Positions 51,448-63,230 of a stretch of DNA of 64,000 nucleotides are shown here, piece after piece. The first letter of the stretch is position 1; each line of letters opens with the position of its first letter. The stretch spans positions 163,424,813 through 163,488,812 of the forward strand of contig JAUPFV010000002.1 in the NCBI GenBank assembly GCA_036936605.1. The letters are read 5' to 3'. This DNA is from Limnanthes douglasii subsp. nivea. Taxonomy: Eukaryota; Streptophyta; Magnoliopsida; Brassicales; Limnanthaceae. Both the position numbers and the translations under genes were made by a program. Below the pieces are notes generated by a model. It made no database searches. It was given only the letters and a program-made list of their open reading frames with translations, and was not told the DNA's origin.

Positions 51448-52213
51448 TGATAAACTCCTCCTAGAATCGGCACTCTGAAATGGGATAGGGATAACTTTGC
51501 AACCATGATCCCAAAAGGATTCAAGGATCAAAGGATGTGGATCGATAGGTCACACAAAGGTTGTGGAAAGGCCTTTGATATTCCAACTAATCTTCCTTTG
51601 GATATGACGCACCAAATGAAGAACAGGTTTTCTTGTGGATATTACACACCAACAATTAAGGCTGTTCTTGGAAACATAATGCATGCCTCTAAAACAATTA
51701 AGGCTTTTCTTGGAAACAAAATGCTTTAATATTGAAAATACAAAGTATTAATGATATAAGCTGGAAATCAAACCCTTCCCTCCTCCAAGGACGTGGCTTT
51801 TGGTGTAGATGGGCCTTGGGATTTTATTTCAACAAATGGGCAATGGTGAAGTAAAATAATTGCCTCATTAAAAACCTTGTCAAGAAAACCCATTGGGACA
51901 AAACTTCAACAAGGGAAAAAGAGTACAATCGAGACACTTTCTCATTTGTTGAAATCAATTAGCTTGAATCATGACCAAAGTGGTTTGACAAGATTTTCCA
52001 CCATACTTGGTGTTTTGATCACGTGGATTCTCTAGTTGATTAAGCAATCCTCCAACAGCTTTGTAAAATTGTTTTGCTCTTGATCGAGTTGTAGGACCAG
52101 CCGGTAAAATAAGAATATCTTCAACTTCAAGCTCATCTTCTTTTTCAAGTTGTTCATCTGGTTCTTGCACATTTCCATGTTCTAAGCTCCTTGTGTCATC
52201 TAAGATCACATCA
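51448..52213 (-). repeat. CRM-U 3' LTR with internal deletion
   Basis: Compared with the 5' LTR, about 105 bp are missing between CACACCAAC and AATTAAGGCTG (near 51653), a deletion between short direct repeats (CAACA/ACAC-AATTAAGG). The lost part includes the TATA box and likely transcription start. Confidence 0.9.
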
Positions 52214-52302
52214 TCGTCTCCCACTTGAAAAGGATTTGACCTCAAATCCATTTCATCTGCGATAAAAGGAACCAAATCAGAAACATTAAAGGTAGGACTC
52301 AC
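51955..52302 (-). CDS. CRM-U integrase end running into 3' LTR
   Basis: [30 protein letters not shown] before the LTR border (52213), then [49 protein letters not shown] and a natural stop after VMIQAN at 51955. The overlap with the LTR is 86 codons, as in the open frame of the CRM-V 5' LTR. Confidence 0.85.
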   Translation of the reverse strand: MSPTFNVSDLVPFIADEMDLRSNPFQVGDDDVILDDTRSLEHGNVQEPDEQLEKEDELEVEDILILPAGPTTRSRAKQFYKAVGGLLNQLENPRDQNTKYGGKSCQTTLVMIQAN

Positions 52303-52319
52303 TTTATACTTTCCTCGTA

Positions 52320-53489
52320 GGTCAAGTTGATACGCATTATTGTTGATTTTTTTTTGTTACTTCAAATGGTCCATCAATTCTAGGCATCAATTTTGACTTC
52401 CTCTCTTCTGGAAATCTTTCCTTTCTTAAGTGCACCCATACTTGATCTCCAACCTCAAAAACTTTCTCACTTCTTCCCTTGTTTGCTTGTTTGACATATT
52501 GCTCAGTTTTCTTTTCTATGTTTTTCCTTGCATCATCATGGATCTATTTTACAAGTTCAGCTTTCTTTTTCCCATCTATGCTAGTTCTTTCACTCAAAGG
52601 CAAAGGAATTAGATCCAAAGGAGATATTGGGTTAAATCCATAAACAATTTGAAAAGGAGAGTACTTAGAAGCAGAATGCATAGAATGATTGTATGCAAAT
52701 TCAACATGCGGCAAACATTCTTCCCAAGTTTTCAAGTTCTTTTTAATTAATGCACGTAGAAGAGTGGACAAAGTCCTATTCAGTTTGTGGGTGACAGGTA
52801 GTAGAAAATAAAAGCTTAGTCCCTAACTTAGACCACAAAGTTTTCCAAAAGTAACTTAGAAACTTAGTGTCCCTATCTGAAACTATCGTCCTAGGCATGC
52901 CATGCAAATGAACTATCTCTTTAAAGAACAAATTAGCAATGTGCAACGCATCATCAGTTTTGTGACAAGCAACAAAGTGTGCCATTTTAGAGAATCGATC
53001 AACAACCACAAAAATGGAATCCTTACCAGTTCTAGTCCTAGGAAATCCAACTACAAAGTCTATAGATATATCATTCCAAGGATGCGTAGGAATAGGTAAA
53101 GGAGTATACAAACTGTGGGACTAAACCTTAGATTTGGCTTGTTTGCAAGTAGAACATCTGTCACAGATTCTTTCAACATCCCTCCTCATATGTGGCCAAT
53201 GGAAGTGATCCAGCATTACCTTGAGAGTTTTATTTATTCCAAAATGTCCCATTAAGCCTCCTCCACGGGCTTCTCTAACAAGTAAATCTCTCATGGAGCA
53301 ATTAGGCACACATAAACGTTTATCAATGAATAAGAATCCTTCATCCCTATAGAACCGCCCTGAAGCAAACTTTTCACATGCTTGATATATCTTTCCAAAA
53401 TCAGAATCATTTTCATATAAACTCTTAAGATGATCAAATCCTAAAATCTTAGCTTCAAGAGTAGTGATTAAGGCATACCTTCGGGACAA
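52320..53489 (-). pseudogene. CRM-U integrase
   Basis: 53121-53489: [40 protein letters not shown] and [14 protein letters not shown] (zinc finger; one spacer Ala to Ser). 52776-53111: [60 protein letters not shown] (both Asp). A 19-bp deletion near 52782 removes the GQIEVV part with the catalytic Glu. 52544-52771 gives the following helix ([20 protein letters not shown]). Frameshift in a T run at 52352. Confidence 0.88.
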
Positions 53490-53557
53490 TGCATCAGCAA
53501 CAATATTTTCTTTACCTTGTTTGTATTTGATGGCATATGGAAATGTCTCAATAAATT

Positions 53558-54696
53558 CTATCCACCTTGCATGTCTTTTGTTAAGTTTTGCTGACCTTTT
53601 AGGTGTTTGAGAGATTCATGGTCAGTGTGTATGACAAACTCCTTTGGCCACAAGTAATGCTGCCATATTTGCAAACCTCGAACTAAGGTATACAACTCCT
53701 TGTCATAAGTAAGATAGTTTTGAGTAGCTCCTCCAAGCTTTTCACTGAAATAAGCTATGGGCTTTTTATCCTGCATCAAAACAGCTCCAATCCCAATTCC
53801 AGAAGCATCACATTCAATCTCAAAAGTTTTAAGAAAATCAGGTAATGTCAAGACAGGAGCTTGAGTAAGCTTCTCTTTTGAGGATTGAAATGCTTCTTCT
53901 TGAGCTTGTTCCCACTTGAAACCAACGTCCTTCTTTATTATTTCAGTGAGTGGTGCAGCTAAGGTGCTGAAATCTTTGACAAAACGCCTATAAAATCCTG
54001 CAAGGATGTGGAAGCTTCTCACTTCTCCAACTGTTTTTGGACTTGGCCATTCGCGGATTGCCTTAACCTTTTCCTCATCCACCTTAATACCATTTGCACT
54101 TATAACAAAACCTAAAAAGACAAGATTATCGGTACAAAAAGTGCATTTCTTAAAATTAGCATAGAGATTTTCCTTCCTAAGTACACTTAAAATCAATTTC
54201 AGATGGTGAACATGTTCTTCTAAGCACTTGCTGTAAATTAAGATGTCATCGAAATATACTACAACAAAAACTCATATATAAGCCCTTACAACATGATTCA
54301 TTAACCGCATGAATGTACTAGGTGCATAGTCAGCCCAAATGGCATTACTTACCATTCATATAGTCCATGCTTAGTTTTAAATACAGTTTTCCACTCATCC
54401 CCCTCTTTCATCCTAATTTGGTGATAACCACTTTTAAGATCAATCTTATAAAAAATGTTAGAACCATGCAATTCATCTAACATATCATCTAATCTTGGTA
54501 TAGGATGGCGATACTTTACTGTTATGTTGTTGATGGCTCTGCAATCAACACACATTCTCCAGCTTCCATCTTTCTTGGGCACAAGTAGAACTGGTACCGC
54601 ACAAGGACTCATGCTTTCACGAATATGTCCTTTTTCCATCAGTTCACTGATTTGCCTTTGCAATTCTTTTGTCTCCACTGGATTAGTTCTATAAGC
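53558..54696 (-). pseudogene. CRM-U reverse transcriptase and RNase H
   Basis: 54349-54678: [68 protein letters not shown] one-base deletion near 54330 breaks the palm; the FDD block follows. 53558-54196: [20 protein letters not shown], thumb, [20 protein letters not shown], RNase [33 protein letters not shown] and [16 protein letters not shown]. Confidence 0.88.
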
Positions 54697-54699
54697 AGG

Positions 54700-55600
54700 T
54701 CTGTTAGGAAGGGAGGCTCTAGGTACAAAATCTATTTGGTGTTCGATGCCTCTAATTGGTGGAAGCCCCTTTGGATTGTCTTTAGGGAATACATCTTCAA
54801 ATTCCTACAAGAGAGAAGTCATCTCACTCGGCAACACCGGTGTCAAGTTAGTTAAACTCATAAGAGTTTCCTTAAACACAAAAAGTAACATAGGTTGCTT
54901 AGAGAATAATGCTTTCTTAACCTCGCCAGATTTTGCATAGAAATTCGAATGTTTAGTTACCCGACTTTCCTTGTTCTGCATATGCTTTTGATCTTGGTAA
55001 ACTTCTCGTGGAGTCATGGGAACTAGAGTGGTTTTCCTTCCTTGAAACTCAAATGTATGGTGATTAGTGAATCCATCATGGATAACCTTTCGATCAGATT
55101 GCCATGGCCTTCCTAACAGTATGTGACTAGCCTCCATTGGTAGAACATCACATAAAACTTCATCTTCGTACTTACCAATGGCTAAGGGAACTTCTACTTG
55201 GTGGCTAACTTTCATTTCTGCATTGTCGGTAAGCCATTGAAGCTTGTAAGGTGCTGGATGCTTTTTCGTTTTTAAACCAAGCTTCTTTACCATTGATTCA
55301 CTTGCCACAGTGGTACAACTGCCTCCATCGATAATAAGGCTACAAACTTTCCCTTGAACAAGACACCTAGTGTGAAACAGATTCTCCATTTGCTCTTGTT
55401 CTTCTTCTTTTGTTTGAACGCTTAAAGACCTTCTGGCTACCAATAAATCTCCTTTAGCAGGTCGCTCTAAGTGTTCTTCGGAAGAATCAGAGACAATTTA
55501 TTCTTCCTCTGAAATTATTTCTCCATTATCTAGAATTGTCATAATCTTCTTATTAGAACACGCATTAGCATAATGTCCCATCCCTTTCCACTTGAATTAC
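54700..55600 (-). pseudogene. CRM-U protease and zinc-knuckle linker
   Basis: 54805-55443: VARRSLSVQTKEEEQEQMEN, CLVQGKVCSLIIDGGSCTTV AS (active site DGG, as in CRM-Y), LGLKTKKHPAPYKLQWLTDN, VEVPLAIGKYEDEVLCDVLP. A stop at about 54808 separates the RT entry. The zinc knuckle at 55575-55610 has lost a Cys (TTGAATTACTT). Confidence 0.85.
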
Positions 55601-56601
55601 TTAACATCACGAGTTCTGATTGCAACCTCTTTAGGTTTGCCCTTGTTATGAATAGACAATTGTGTTCCAGATTTTTGGTTCACCTCTACATAGCTTCCTT
55701 TCTGATAATTGGTCTTCTCATCTTTTGAATAACTTGGCTTAATTGTTACTGCCCCTGAACCGTAACTTGATCCTGAGGAGTTCTTTCTTTTAACTTGTTG
55801 TTCAAATAGCAAAGCTTTGTGTAGCATCTTTTCTAGTTCAACATAATACTGAGTTTCCAATCTGTCTTGAATTTCTCTATTTAAACCCCCAAGAAACCTT
55901 GACATTGTTGCCTCTTTATCTTCTGAAATATCAGCTCACAACATTAAGGTCTCCATTTCTTGATAATACTCTTCAACAGATCGGCTTCCTTGTGTTAATC
56001 TCCTCAGCTTTAGATGCAGCTCACGGTGGTAATGGCTAGGAACAAACCTCTTCCGCATAATGGCTTTCATTTCTGCCCATGATTCTATAGGATGTTCCTC
56101 ATTACGCCTTCTTGAGGTAACTAGTTGATCCCACCAACTAAGAGCATAATCATAAAATTCAGTAGCAGCAATTCTTACTCGATTGGTCTCTGTGTAGTGT
56201 TGAACGTTGAAAACGAGTTCAATCTTCTTTTCCCATTCCAAATAGGCATCTGGATCATTTTTTTCATGGAATGGTGGAATCTTAATCTTGAGACCTCCAA
56301 GATTGTCACGCATACGTTCGTTGCCCTCTCTTGTACGTCTATGGTGCCTTCTATGGCTGTTTCGAGACGAATTGCTCATGCATTCATAATATTCATCAGC
56401 GGCTTCATTTCTGAATTGTTCAGGTAGTTCATGGTTTCTTCTTGGATTGGTTTGTCGTGAACGATTCCGCTCGTGGTCAGTGTTTGATTGAAGCTCTTCG
56501 CGAAAGGCATCTATCTTGGTGTCTATCAACTTTGTCATAGCTTTAATTAGAAGCTTGTTGTTATTGAAATTACTGTTTTCTACATCATTTGAATTAGACA
56601 T
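55597..56601 (-). pseudogene. CRM-U gag
   Basis: 56601-55936: MSNSNDVENSNFNNNKLLIK and the whole capsid N-terminal part to MEMETLML-like end, open for 221 codons, closed by a stop (CGA to TGA, 55933). 55905-55597 continues MSRFLGGLNREIQDRLETQY YVE and KRKNSSGSSYGSGAVTIKPS. Same start as CRM-V and CRM-Y. Confidence 0.88.
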
Positions 56602-56919
56602 CCGTTTCTACAAAACAAAACAAAAAACCAATCACCAGCAACAAGTCCTTGGAAAGTTCTTCAATTTATTTAAAACCATAAAGCATATCCAAATCTGTTT
56701 TCCTAAGAATATTAAGAGATAAGTTTCACAACAGCACCTAAAAACGATTTTCTACGACTTTAAATCTCAAACAACTATAACTAGGGTGAAACAGATCAGA
56801 ATTTCGTGATTCAAAATGAAATCATCACACTAACACTCAAATCTTCACAAACAAACTGATAATATAAAATAGATGAAGAAAAATTAGTGAGAAAGAGAAT
56901 ACCCAACTTTCAGAATGTT

Positions 56920-56931
56920 GCTCTGATACCA
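56920..56931 (-). other. CRM-U primer-binding site
   Basis: TGGTATCAGAGC on minus, two bases inside the 5' LTR end. Confidence 0.93.
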
Positions 56932-56933
56932 CT

Positions 56934-57803
56934 TGATAAACTCCTCCTAGGATCGGCACTCTGAAATGGGATATGGATAACTTTGCAACCAGGAACCCAA
57001 AAGGATTCAAGGATCAAAGGATGTGGATCGATAGGTCACACAAAGGTTGTGGAAAGGCCTTTGATATTCCAACTGATCTTCCTTTGGATATGACGCACCA
57101 AACGAAGAACAGGTTTTCTTGTGAATATTACACACCAACAAGAGAAGAGTAAAACTTAAGAAGTTTTTCAGAATTAAAGATAGTCTAACCATTAGAATTT
57201 TGAGTACATAGTTTTTATAGGAGAAAGAACTAGCATTGAACACAATTAAGGCTGTTCTTGGAAACATAATGTATGCCTCTAAAACAATTAAGGCTTTTCT
57301 TGGAAACAAAATGCTTTAATATTGAAAATACAAAGTATTAATGATATAAGCTGGAAATCAGACCCTTCCCTCCTCCAAGGACGTGGCTTTTGGTGTAGAT
57401 GGGCCTTGGGCTTTTATTTCAACAAATGGGCAATGATGAAGTGAAACAATTGCCTCATTAAAAACCTTGTCAAGAAAACCCATTGGGACAAAACTTGAAC
57501 AAGGGAAAAAGAGCACAATCGAGACACTTTCTCATTTGTTGAAATCAAATAGCTTGAATCAAGACCAAAGTGGTTTGACAAGCTTTTCCACCATACTTGC
57601 TGTTTTGATCACGTGGATTCTCTAGTTGATTAAGCAATCCTCCAACAGCTTTGTTAAATTGTTTTGCTCTTGATCGAGTTGTTGGACCAGCCGGTAAAAT
57701 AAGAATATCTTCAACTTCAAGCTCATCTTCTTTTTCAAGTTGTTCATCTGGTTCTTGCACATTTCCATGTTCTAAGCTCCTTGTGTCATCTAAGATCACA
57801 TCA
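56934..57803 (-). repeat. CRM-U 5' LTR
   Basis: 870 bp, full length with TATA box (plus TTTTTATAGG near 57216-57225). Followed on the outside by CCATG, the target duplication. Confidence 0.93.
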
Positions 57804-57808
57804 CCATG

Positions 57809-58014
57809 TGATTGACACATGGATCGAAGTGAAAGAGCTTGTGTTCTTAACCTATGTACTAAAACAAGTTCGACAGTTTTGTTAAGCCCATACCTATTAT
57901 AGTTTTTCGAAGTAACCGGATTATATCCTTTAAAACTGGTACCCACCTATTGAGGGCTTTCAATAGGTTATATTATTATTCTTCATGATTTTTTAGGGTC
58001 TCGATGATAAAAAC
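57809..58014. other. Spacer right of CRM-U
   Basis: Continuation of the spacer interrupted by CRM-U; no feature recognised. Confidence 0.4.
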
Positions 58015-58250
58015 CTCCTAGAATCGACACTCTAAAATAGGATAGGGACAACTTGGCAACCAAAAAACTAAAATGATTCAAGGATCAAAGGATGTGGATC
58101 AATAGGTCACACAAAGGTTGTGGAAGGACTCTGATATTTCAACTGATCTTCCTTTGGATATAACGCACCAAATAAAGAACAGGTTTTCTTGTGGATATTA
58201 CACACCGGCAAGAGAAGAGTAAAACTTAAGAAGTTTTTCAAAATCAAAGA
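58015..58250 (-). repeat. CRM-F, LTR fragment
   Basis: 236 bp matching the terminal part of the CRM-family LTR (plus TGATAAAAACCTCCTAGAAT to TTTTCAAAATCAAAGA), cut off before the TATA box. Diverged, no primer site or target duplication. Confidence 0.88.
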
Positions 58251-59849
58251 ATCAGGTCAAAGTATTCCAGCCATAGCAGAAGGAGGATGCAAGCAAGGCC
58301 ACTTCAAATATTAAAGGCCAAAAACCAGAGACAAATAAATAAGTGAGGGTAACCAAGATTTAGTTGGTGCTTGAAAAAATACGGGTGGAGAAGATGAGAT
58401 GAGTGTAGAAGTTTGCAGTTGTGCTGGTGGTAGAGTTGATACAGTCAGTAAGGAGCCTACAAACAAATCATTAGCAGATGAAATAGTTTTTACCAATAAT
58501 ATTGTATTTGTTTGCTTTGATTCATCAAAGCCTCTTTGAGTTGGCCATTATAGTTCCATATGTGGGTGCACTAGTGGAAAATATTGTAGAGTCATATAAG
58601 GGAACTAATGAGATGAAATTCAAATCGCAGGCATAGATTAAAACAATACATAAATTACAATTGGAGTTGCAGGCCAAGGTTTTCTGTATAGTGATACGAG
58701 GGAAATATGAAGATGAAAATTGTTGAAGAACTCAGAGGCGATGTTGGCGACATTTGCTATGTCGAATTACATGTTAGTTAAAGTTCAATATTAAACTGGT
58801 TGCTTTGATTGCGGGAAGATATGCATTGAGAGAGAGTACAAATATTGTTATTAGAAGAAATCTGAGTTGAGTACGGTACTGATGCCAAAAGGTATCTTTG
58901 GGCTGAGATTCCTCTCAAGTTTAGAGCCACTTTATAGGATACATGCAACGATATTGTATATAAGCCCTAAGTTGTTTTAATACTTGACATTCACAATTGT
59001 TATATAGAATTAACTTGGATTTCTTTTGGCGTAACATCCCCGTACAAAAATATGTATAACACCTATGTGTGACAATCATCTCTCGAAGGAACCTTAATCT
59101 TTAGATCCATGATTAGGGGTTTAATGTGTCTAACCTTGTTTTAGAGTTTGAAGATAAAAAACATTCTCATGTAGATCTATGGGATGATAAATTCAAAGGG
59201 ACTCCAACAGTGAAATTAGGTGATGTTGGTGAGAGTAGTTGTGTTGCGGTATCCACTCCAGCCTGTTTTGATGGATGTCGTTTTCTCTTCCAGTTTGGCA
59301 CCCACATTTACATGAAACGATAACAGAAAATGACTTTTGTACCTGTATTTTATATTATGTTGATAATTGGTGAGTCGATGGTATGCGTTTTAAACAAAAT
59401 CTCTATAAAGGGTAATTTTACTTACGAAAATATGATTTATATTTTCTCTTCGTTATGGCTAGTTGTTAGTTCCCTCCACGTGTCTAAGGTTCTGTTTGTC
59501 CAACTGAATTGATCGGCTTTAAAGGCAGAAATTCATATGAAACACGTGGTTCCCTTGTTGATTTATATCTAAAGTTTTCAAACTTTGTTTATCTTTAAAA
59601 AAATGAATGTGTTCCTTCTTTTATTATAAGGGGTCATGACTCATCTTTATGCTAATTTACCACCCAATAATTTATTATTTTAAGAATCCGTATGGACTCT
59701 TTCGGGTCCTAAATATTGTTGATGGTCCAGTCTTACTTATTTTGTTTATTTGTGATTGGGATATTAATAACTCTTGAAATGCTAGACTTATCTTCAGTTA
59801 TATAGTGATGCATCAAGTATTTTATACATTGTGTAAGGATTAAAACATC
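58251..59849. other. Unassigned DNA with a possible LINE ORF1 trace
   Basis: Mostly featureless. At 58780-58850 a plus frame reads LVKVQY then, after a stop, TGCFDCGKICIERE, loosely like the CCHC knuckle following V.V.YE.LP..CF.CG in plant LINE ORF1 proteins. The 59126-59323 frame (65 codons) has no known motif. No confident gene. Confidence 0.25.
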
Positions 59850-60110
59850 TGTAGATGTACTTAAATAGATTTAAAGACTTTGGTTTGATGTTATCATCTT
59901 GGTTAAGTAAATGTTGTAACATTGATGATGTTTGAGATATTTTAAGACTTCAGACTTATCCTTGTATATTTATTGTTTGACTCTTGTAACATTAGATGTG
60001 CTTAAGAGAGTTTAAAACTTTAGACTTATCATTGTTTATATTTGATTGAATATGACGACATTAGAAGTGCCAAAGAGATTTTAAGACTTCAAACTTATCC
60101 AATTTTTTTT
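59850..60110 (-). repeat. 70-bp tandem repeat, about 4 copies, in Tat-D0 3' UTR
   Basis: The marker AGACTTATC recurs at 59952, 60022 and 60091 (70 and 69 bases), with a degenerate first unit near 59882. Each unit has GATGTGCTTAAGAGA...TTTAAGACTT. By position it is in the 3' UTR of minus-strand Tat-D0, like the arrays of the other Tat elements, but with an unrelated unit. Confidence 0.75.
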
Positions 60111-60339
60111 GTTTATTGAATGATGTAGCGTATATATTTTGAATATATAATATTTCATAGTATATTCTGAATTTTACATGCTTCGAGTTTAATTGTATAC
60201 ATTTATATAGAACATACATTATAAGAGAAAGAATGTATAATCATTAATGTTGGAGCTTTTAGCTTTAATTCGCAGAACCATTTTCAATAACTAATTCGTG
60301 TTTTTTGCAAACTCTGGAGACTCATTCTTACATCATAAA

Positions 60340-60665
60340 AAAGGAAAGAACACAAAGTGTTATGGCATAAGAATTTTATTGAACACTAAGTGTCTGACTA
60401 AAACCTTACTCGTGCCACTAAATAAAATAAATATACATAGTTAATGTTATCGTGTTAATGTGAATCACTTTTTGTTATAATCTTCACATAAAAGATTATA
60501 ACATAAAGTGATTCACATTCAAGGATGTCAAAGCTATTTTCCTTATAGTAAATTCTTGGATTGACATTTGTTTCCAGTGTAAATAAGTCTTCACAATTCG
60601 AGGTGATTTTTCCTAGTCGCTTCTCCTTTGTGTTGAGCACTACCCTTCTCAATGCTTTTCATCTT
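60340..60665 (-). pseudogene. Tat-D0 integrase C-terminal fragment
   Basis: Minus frame: RRVVLNTKEKRLGKITSNCE, the counterpart of RKVFLHTKEKRLGKMAPNWE in Tat-A and Tat-C, then DILECES where others have HPWNIKHLK, disrupted by a local hairpin (60457-60519). The downstream (left) text ACTAAAACCTTACTCGTGCCAC matches the Tat-B post-integrase stretch near 12570. Only the end of the element is left. Confidence 0.65.
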
Positions 60666-60931
60666 TTGCTTCGAAGTTACAAAACCAAGCTTTCAAATTT
60701 TATTTATTTCATATCAAGGTTTTGTAGTGTTCATACCGAATATGAGCCTTGACTCTCTTCCCTTCTATAACTTCAAGTTCAACACTGATAAGGAAATTGA
60801 ACTTTAAGGGTTGGCTTTTTGAGATAGATTACTTTTGCAATTAGTCTTTATTTCTCCAAAACCTATATCTCTCTCTACATTCTAACTTCTTTGGATTTAC
60901 TTAGACAATCCAAATTTTCAACTCACAAAAT

Positions 60932-60950
60932 TGGCAACTTCACTAGGGAC
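60932..60950 (+). other. Tat-D primer-binding site
   Basis: TGGCAACTTCACTAGGGAC, like the tRNA-Arg type site of Ogre-like Tat elements (TGGCGACTC...GGGGAC), at the same distance from gag as in Tat-A. The preceding 260 bp would be an LTR remnant; its start is not seen. Confidence 0.55.
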
Positions 60951-61030
60951 CTGATCATCGATTGGTTCCTAGTTTACTAGTTCAAATTTTCTCCTTTTTA
61001 AATTTTAAAAAACGATTTTAAGCTTGACAA

Positions 61031-62570
61031 TGAATCCAGAATGATCCGCTAGTGCGATCAGTTGTTGAAACACTGAAAAAGTATTTGCAAAGGACTGATG
61101 ATAGACAATAAGAGTTTACCTCGATTAGACAAACTCAATTCGATATAGAGTTGCGAATGAACCAACTTTTAGAAAAAATAACAGCTCTGAACGAAAAATA
61201 CGACTAGAGAGGACAAAAGATTTCAGTCAGCCAAGCTGAAATCCGAGGTGAGACAAGTGAATGGATAAAATGATGGTGGTGATCAATCTAATCGATCTTG
61301 TATTGATCGTTAGATCAGAAGCCAATAGAAAAAGGCGCGATGCGAAGCGCCAAAAGAGCATCATTCTTCTCGAAAAGAGAAGAAAGATAAGCAGAGGTAT
61401 GTCACATCTAGTGATGAAGAGGTTGAAAGTTCTGGATCTGATTTTAAAAGATATGGAGGCTCTTCGAAAGAAGTAAAGGATCAACATCGCAAATCTAAAA
61501 AATAATATAAAATTAGACGAGAAAAGGTACCTCGATGTTTGAGGAAGACTAACTGGTGTGAAGGAAATACATCAAACCAGTACAATGTTGGGGATGATCG
61601 AAACCTGTATGCAGTGATGGGAACTGAGGATCAATATCTTCAAGGTGTTGATTGGAGGAATTCTCCATTAATAACTGAGATAAGATCTAGCACGCTTCCG
61701 AAGAGATTCAATATTTCGAAGGTTGAAAATTATAATGGGATGCAAGACCCAAATGATAACATCAAATAATTGAAGAATTATCTAATGAATTTTAAGGATG
61801 ACGACAGACTGGTGTGTCGGGAATTTTCTCAAACTTGTAAGGGAACAACTTTGAAATGGTATAACCGAATTATGAGGGGATCCATTTCAAATTTAAGAGA
61901 GTTTTATACTACTTTTCGAAGACAATTTTTGAGGAGTAAAGAGATGAGGGAAAACAGAGATACAATAATCCAATGCAAGTAGGCAGTTGGAGAAAAACTG
62001 AAAGACTATACGAAGCGGTTTGTTTTAACTAAAGTGAGTCAAGATAATTGTGAAGAACTTGTGCCAATGGCAGCCTTTCGCCAAGGATTTCTACTATGAG
62101 ATTTGGCTAATGAAACAACAAAAAGAAGAGCCTTAACGTTTGGAGAATTGATGGCTCAAGTTTAGGCCCAAATCAAGGTGGAAGAATCAACTAGGGTTCA
62201 AGGGATAGTTGGAACTGGTCAAAAGAATTTTGGGCAGGTGCCAAATAACCAGAGGCAATCTTTGAATTCTACTCAACAAGAACGCTCGAGGAACAACAGC
62301 CCACCACCTCGAGCTGGAGGATATTCGAACCAAGCGCCAACATACCAATTTAATAGGTCGAGGCTCAATCAATGGATAAGGCCCAAGTGTTATGCATATT
62401 TGACTGAGAGTATGACTACGGTCTTTGACAAAGCTAAAGGGTATGTGAATTTCAGGAAGCACGCTCCAATCAATAGGCATATGAAGGAGCGAAACAATAG
62501 GTTTTACAGGCATCACAACGACTTGGGGCATGATACCGCAGATTGCATTTCCTTAAAGATGGAAGTTTAG
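61031..62570 (+). pseudogene. Tat-D gag
   Basis: A possible ATG at 61031 is followed by TGA after four codons. 61539-61769 and 61770-61982 (separated by one TAA) read STLPKRFNISKVENYNGMQD, MNFKDDDRLVCREFSQTCKG, LKWYNRIMRGSISNLREFYT and FRRQFLRSKEMRENRDTIIQ. 62178-62570 gives the Asn/Gln/Ser-rich linker and NNRFYRHHNDLGHDTADCIS, the zinc-like motif with its first Cys changed to Phe. Several stops between. Confidence 0.82.
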
Positions 62571-62639
62571 ACTTTAATTGAGAATAGGAAATTATTGACT
62601 TATGTGAAAGCCAGATTAGCTCATCAAAAAATCCAGTCG

Positions 62640-63230
62640 CATCGATTTCACAACCAACGAATCCAAATGCAATGGCTGAAAATTTGATGATTTTGGATTC
62701 AAAGGTTGATGATTTTGATGTTGTATCAGAATGCTTAGATATGAATCCAGATCGGTTAATCTTGATAGAAGTGGAAGAACCAGTAAATCAAGGCCACATT
62801 CGAAGCCTTTGTGAGTATTTTGAGTCCTTGGCAATATTCGGGGGCGAGTCTATGACTGGTAGCATTGATAGTTCAAGGAGAAGGCACATAGTGAGTCTGG
62901 CTACTCAGATAGAGGGAAACATATCTACCCATCTGTACAGTAAGAGACATATTTCCTTTATCCTTTTCGATGAAGATGATTTACATGGTACAACAGGACC
63001 ACATGAGGATGCGGTGGTTATTGGAGCAGAGATTGCTGGCATTGAGATTCGACGCGTGTTGATAGATACTGGGAGTTCTGTGAAAGTTCTTTTAAAAGCG
63101 ACTTATGACAGAATGTGTAATCCTCCTCAAATCTCCCAATTAGAGCGCACTATCATCGGTTTTACTAGAATGACTACACGAGTAATCAGGGAATTTGAGG
63201 GGGAGGTAAGTCTAGGAAATTGACCTTTTA
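62640..63230 (+). pseudogene. Tat-D protease
   Basis: 62672-63223 is open for 183 codons: GHIRSLCEYFESLAIFGGES, SRRRHIVSLATQIEGNISTH, ISFILFDEDDLHGTTGPHED, VVIGAEIAGIEIRRVLIDTG SSVKVLL and LERTIIGFTRMTTRVIREFE. DTGSS is intact, the only one in this Tat family here. TGG to TGA-type change after SLGN ends it. Confidence 0.82.

Larger units (their letters stand above)
51448..57803 (-). mobile_element. CRM-U, complete CRM-like retrotransposon, 6356 bp
   Basis: 3' LTR 51448-52213 (766 bp, deleted), 5' LTR 56934-57803 (870 bp), target duplication CCATG at 51443-51447 and 57804-57808. Primer site, gag, zinc knuckle, protease, RT, RNase H, integrase and tract present in order. Stops and small indels break the polyprotein into at least eight pieces. 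Confidence 0.95.

Noticed and set aside
59126..59512. Two small host genes
   Set aside because: 60-65 codons, no recognisable domain, no gene structure and in repeat debris.
2331..63230. Active autonomous retrotransposon
   Set aside because: Every copy has stops, frameshifts, deletions or missing LTRs; no single full-length open gag-pol exists in the window.
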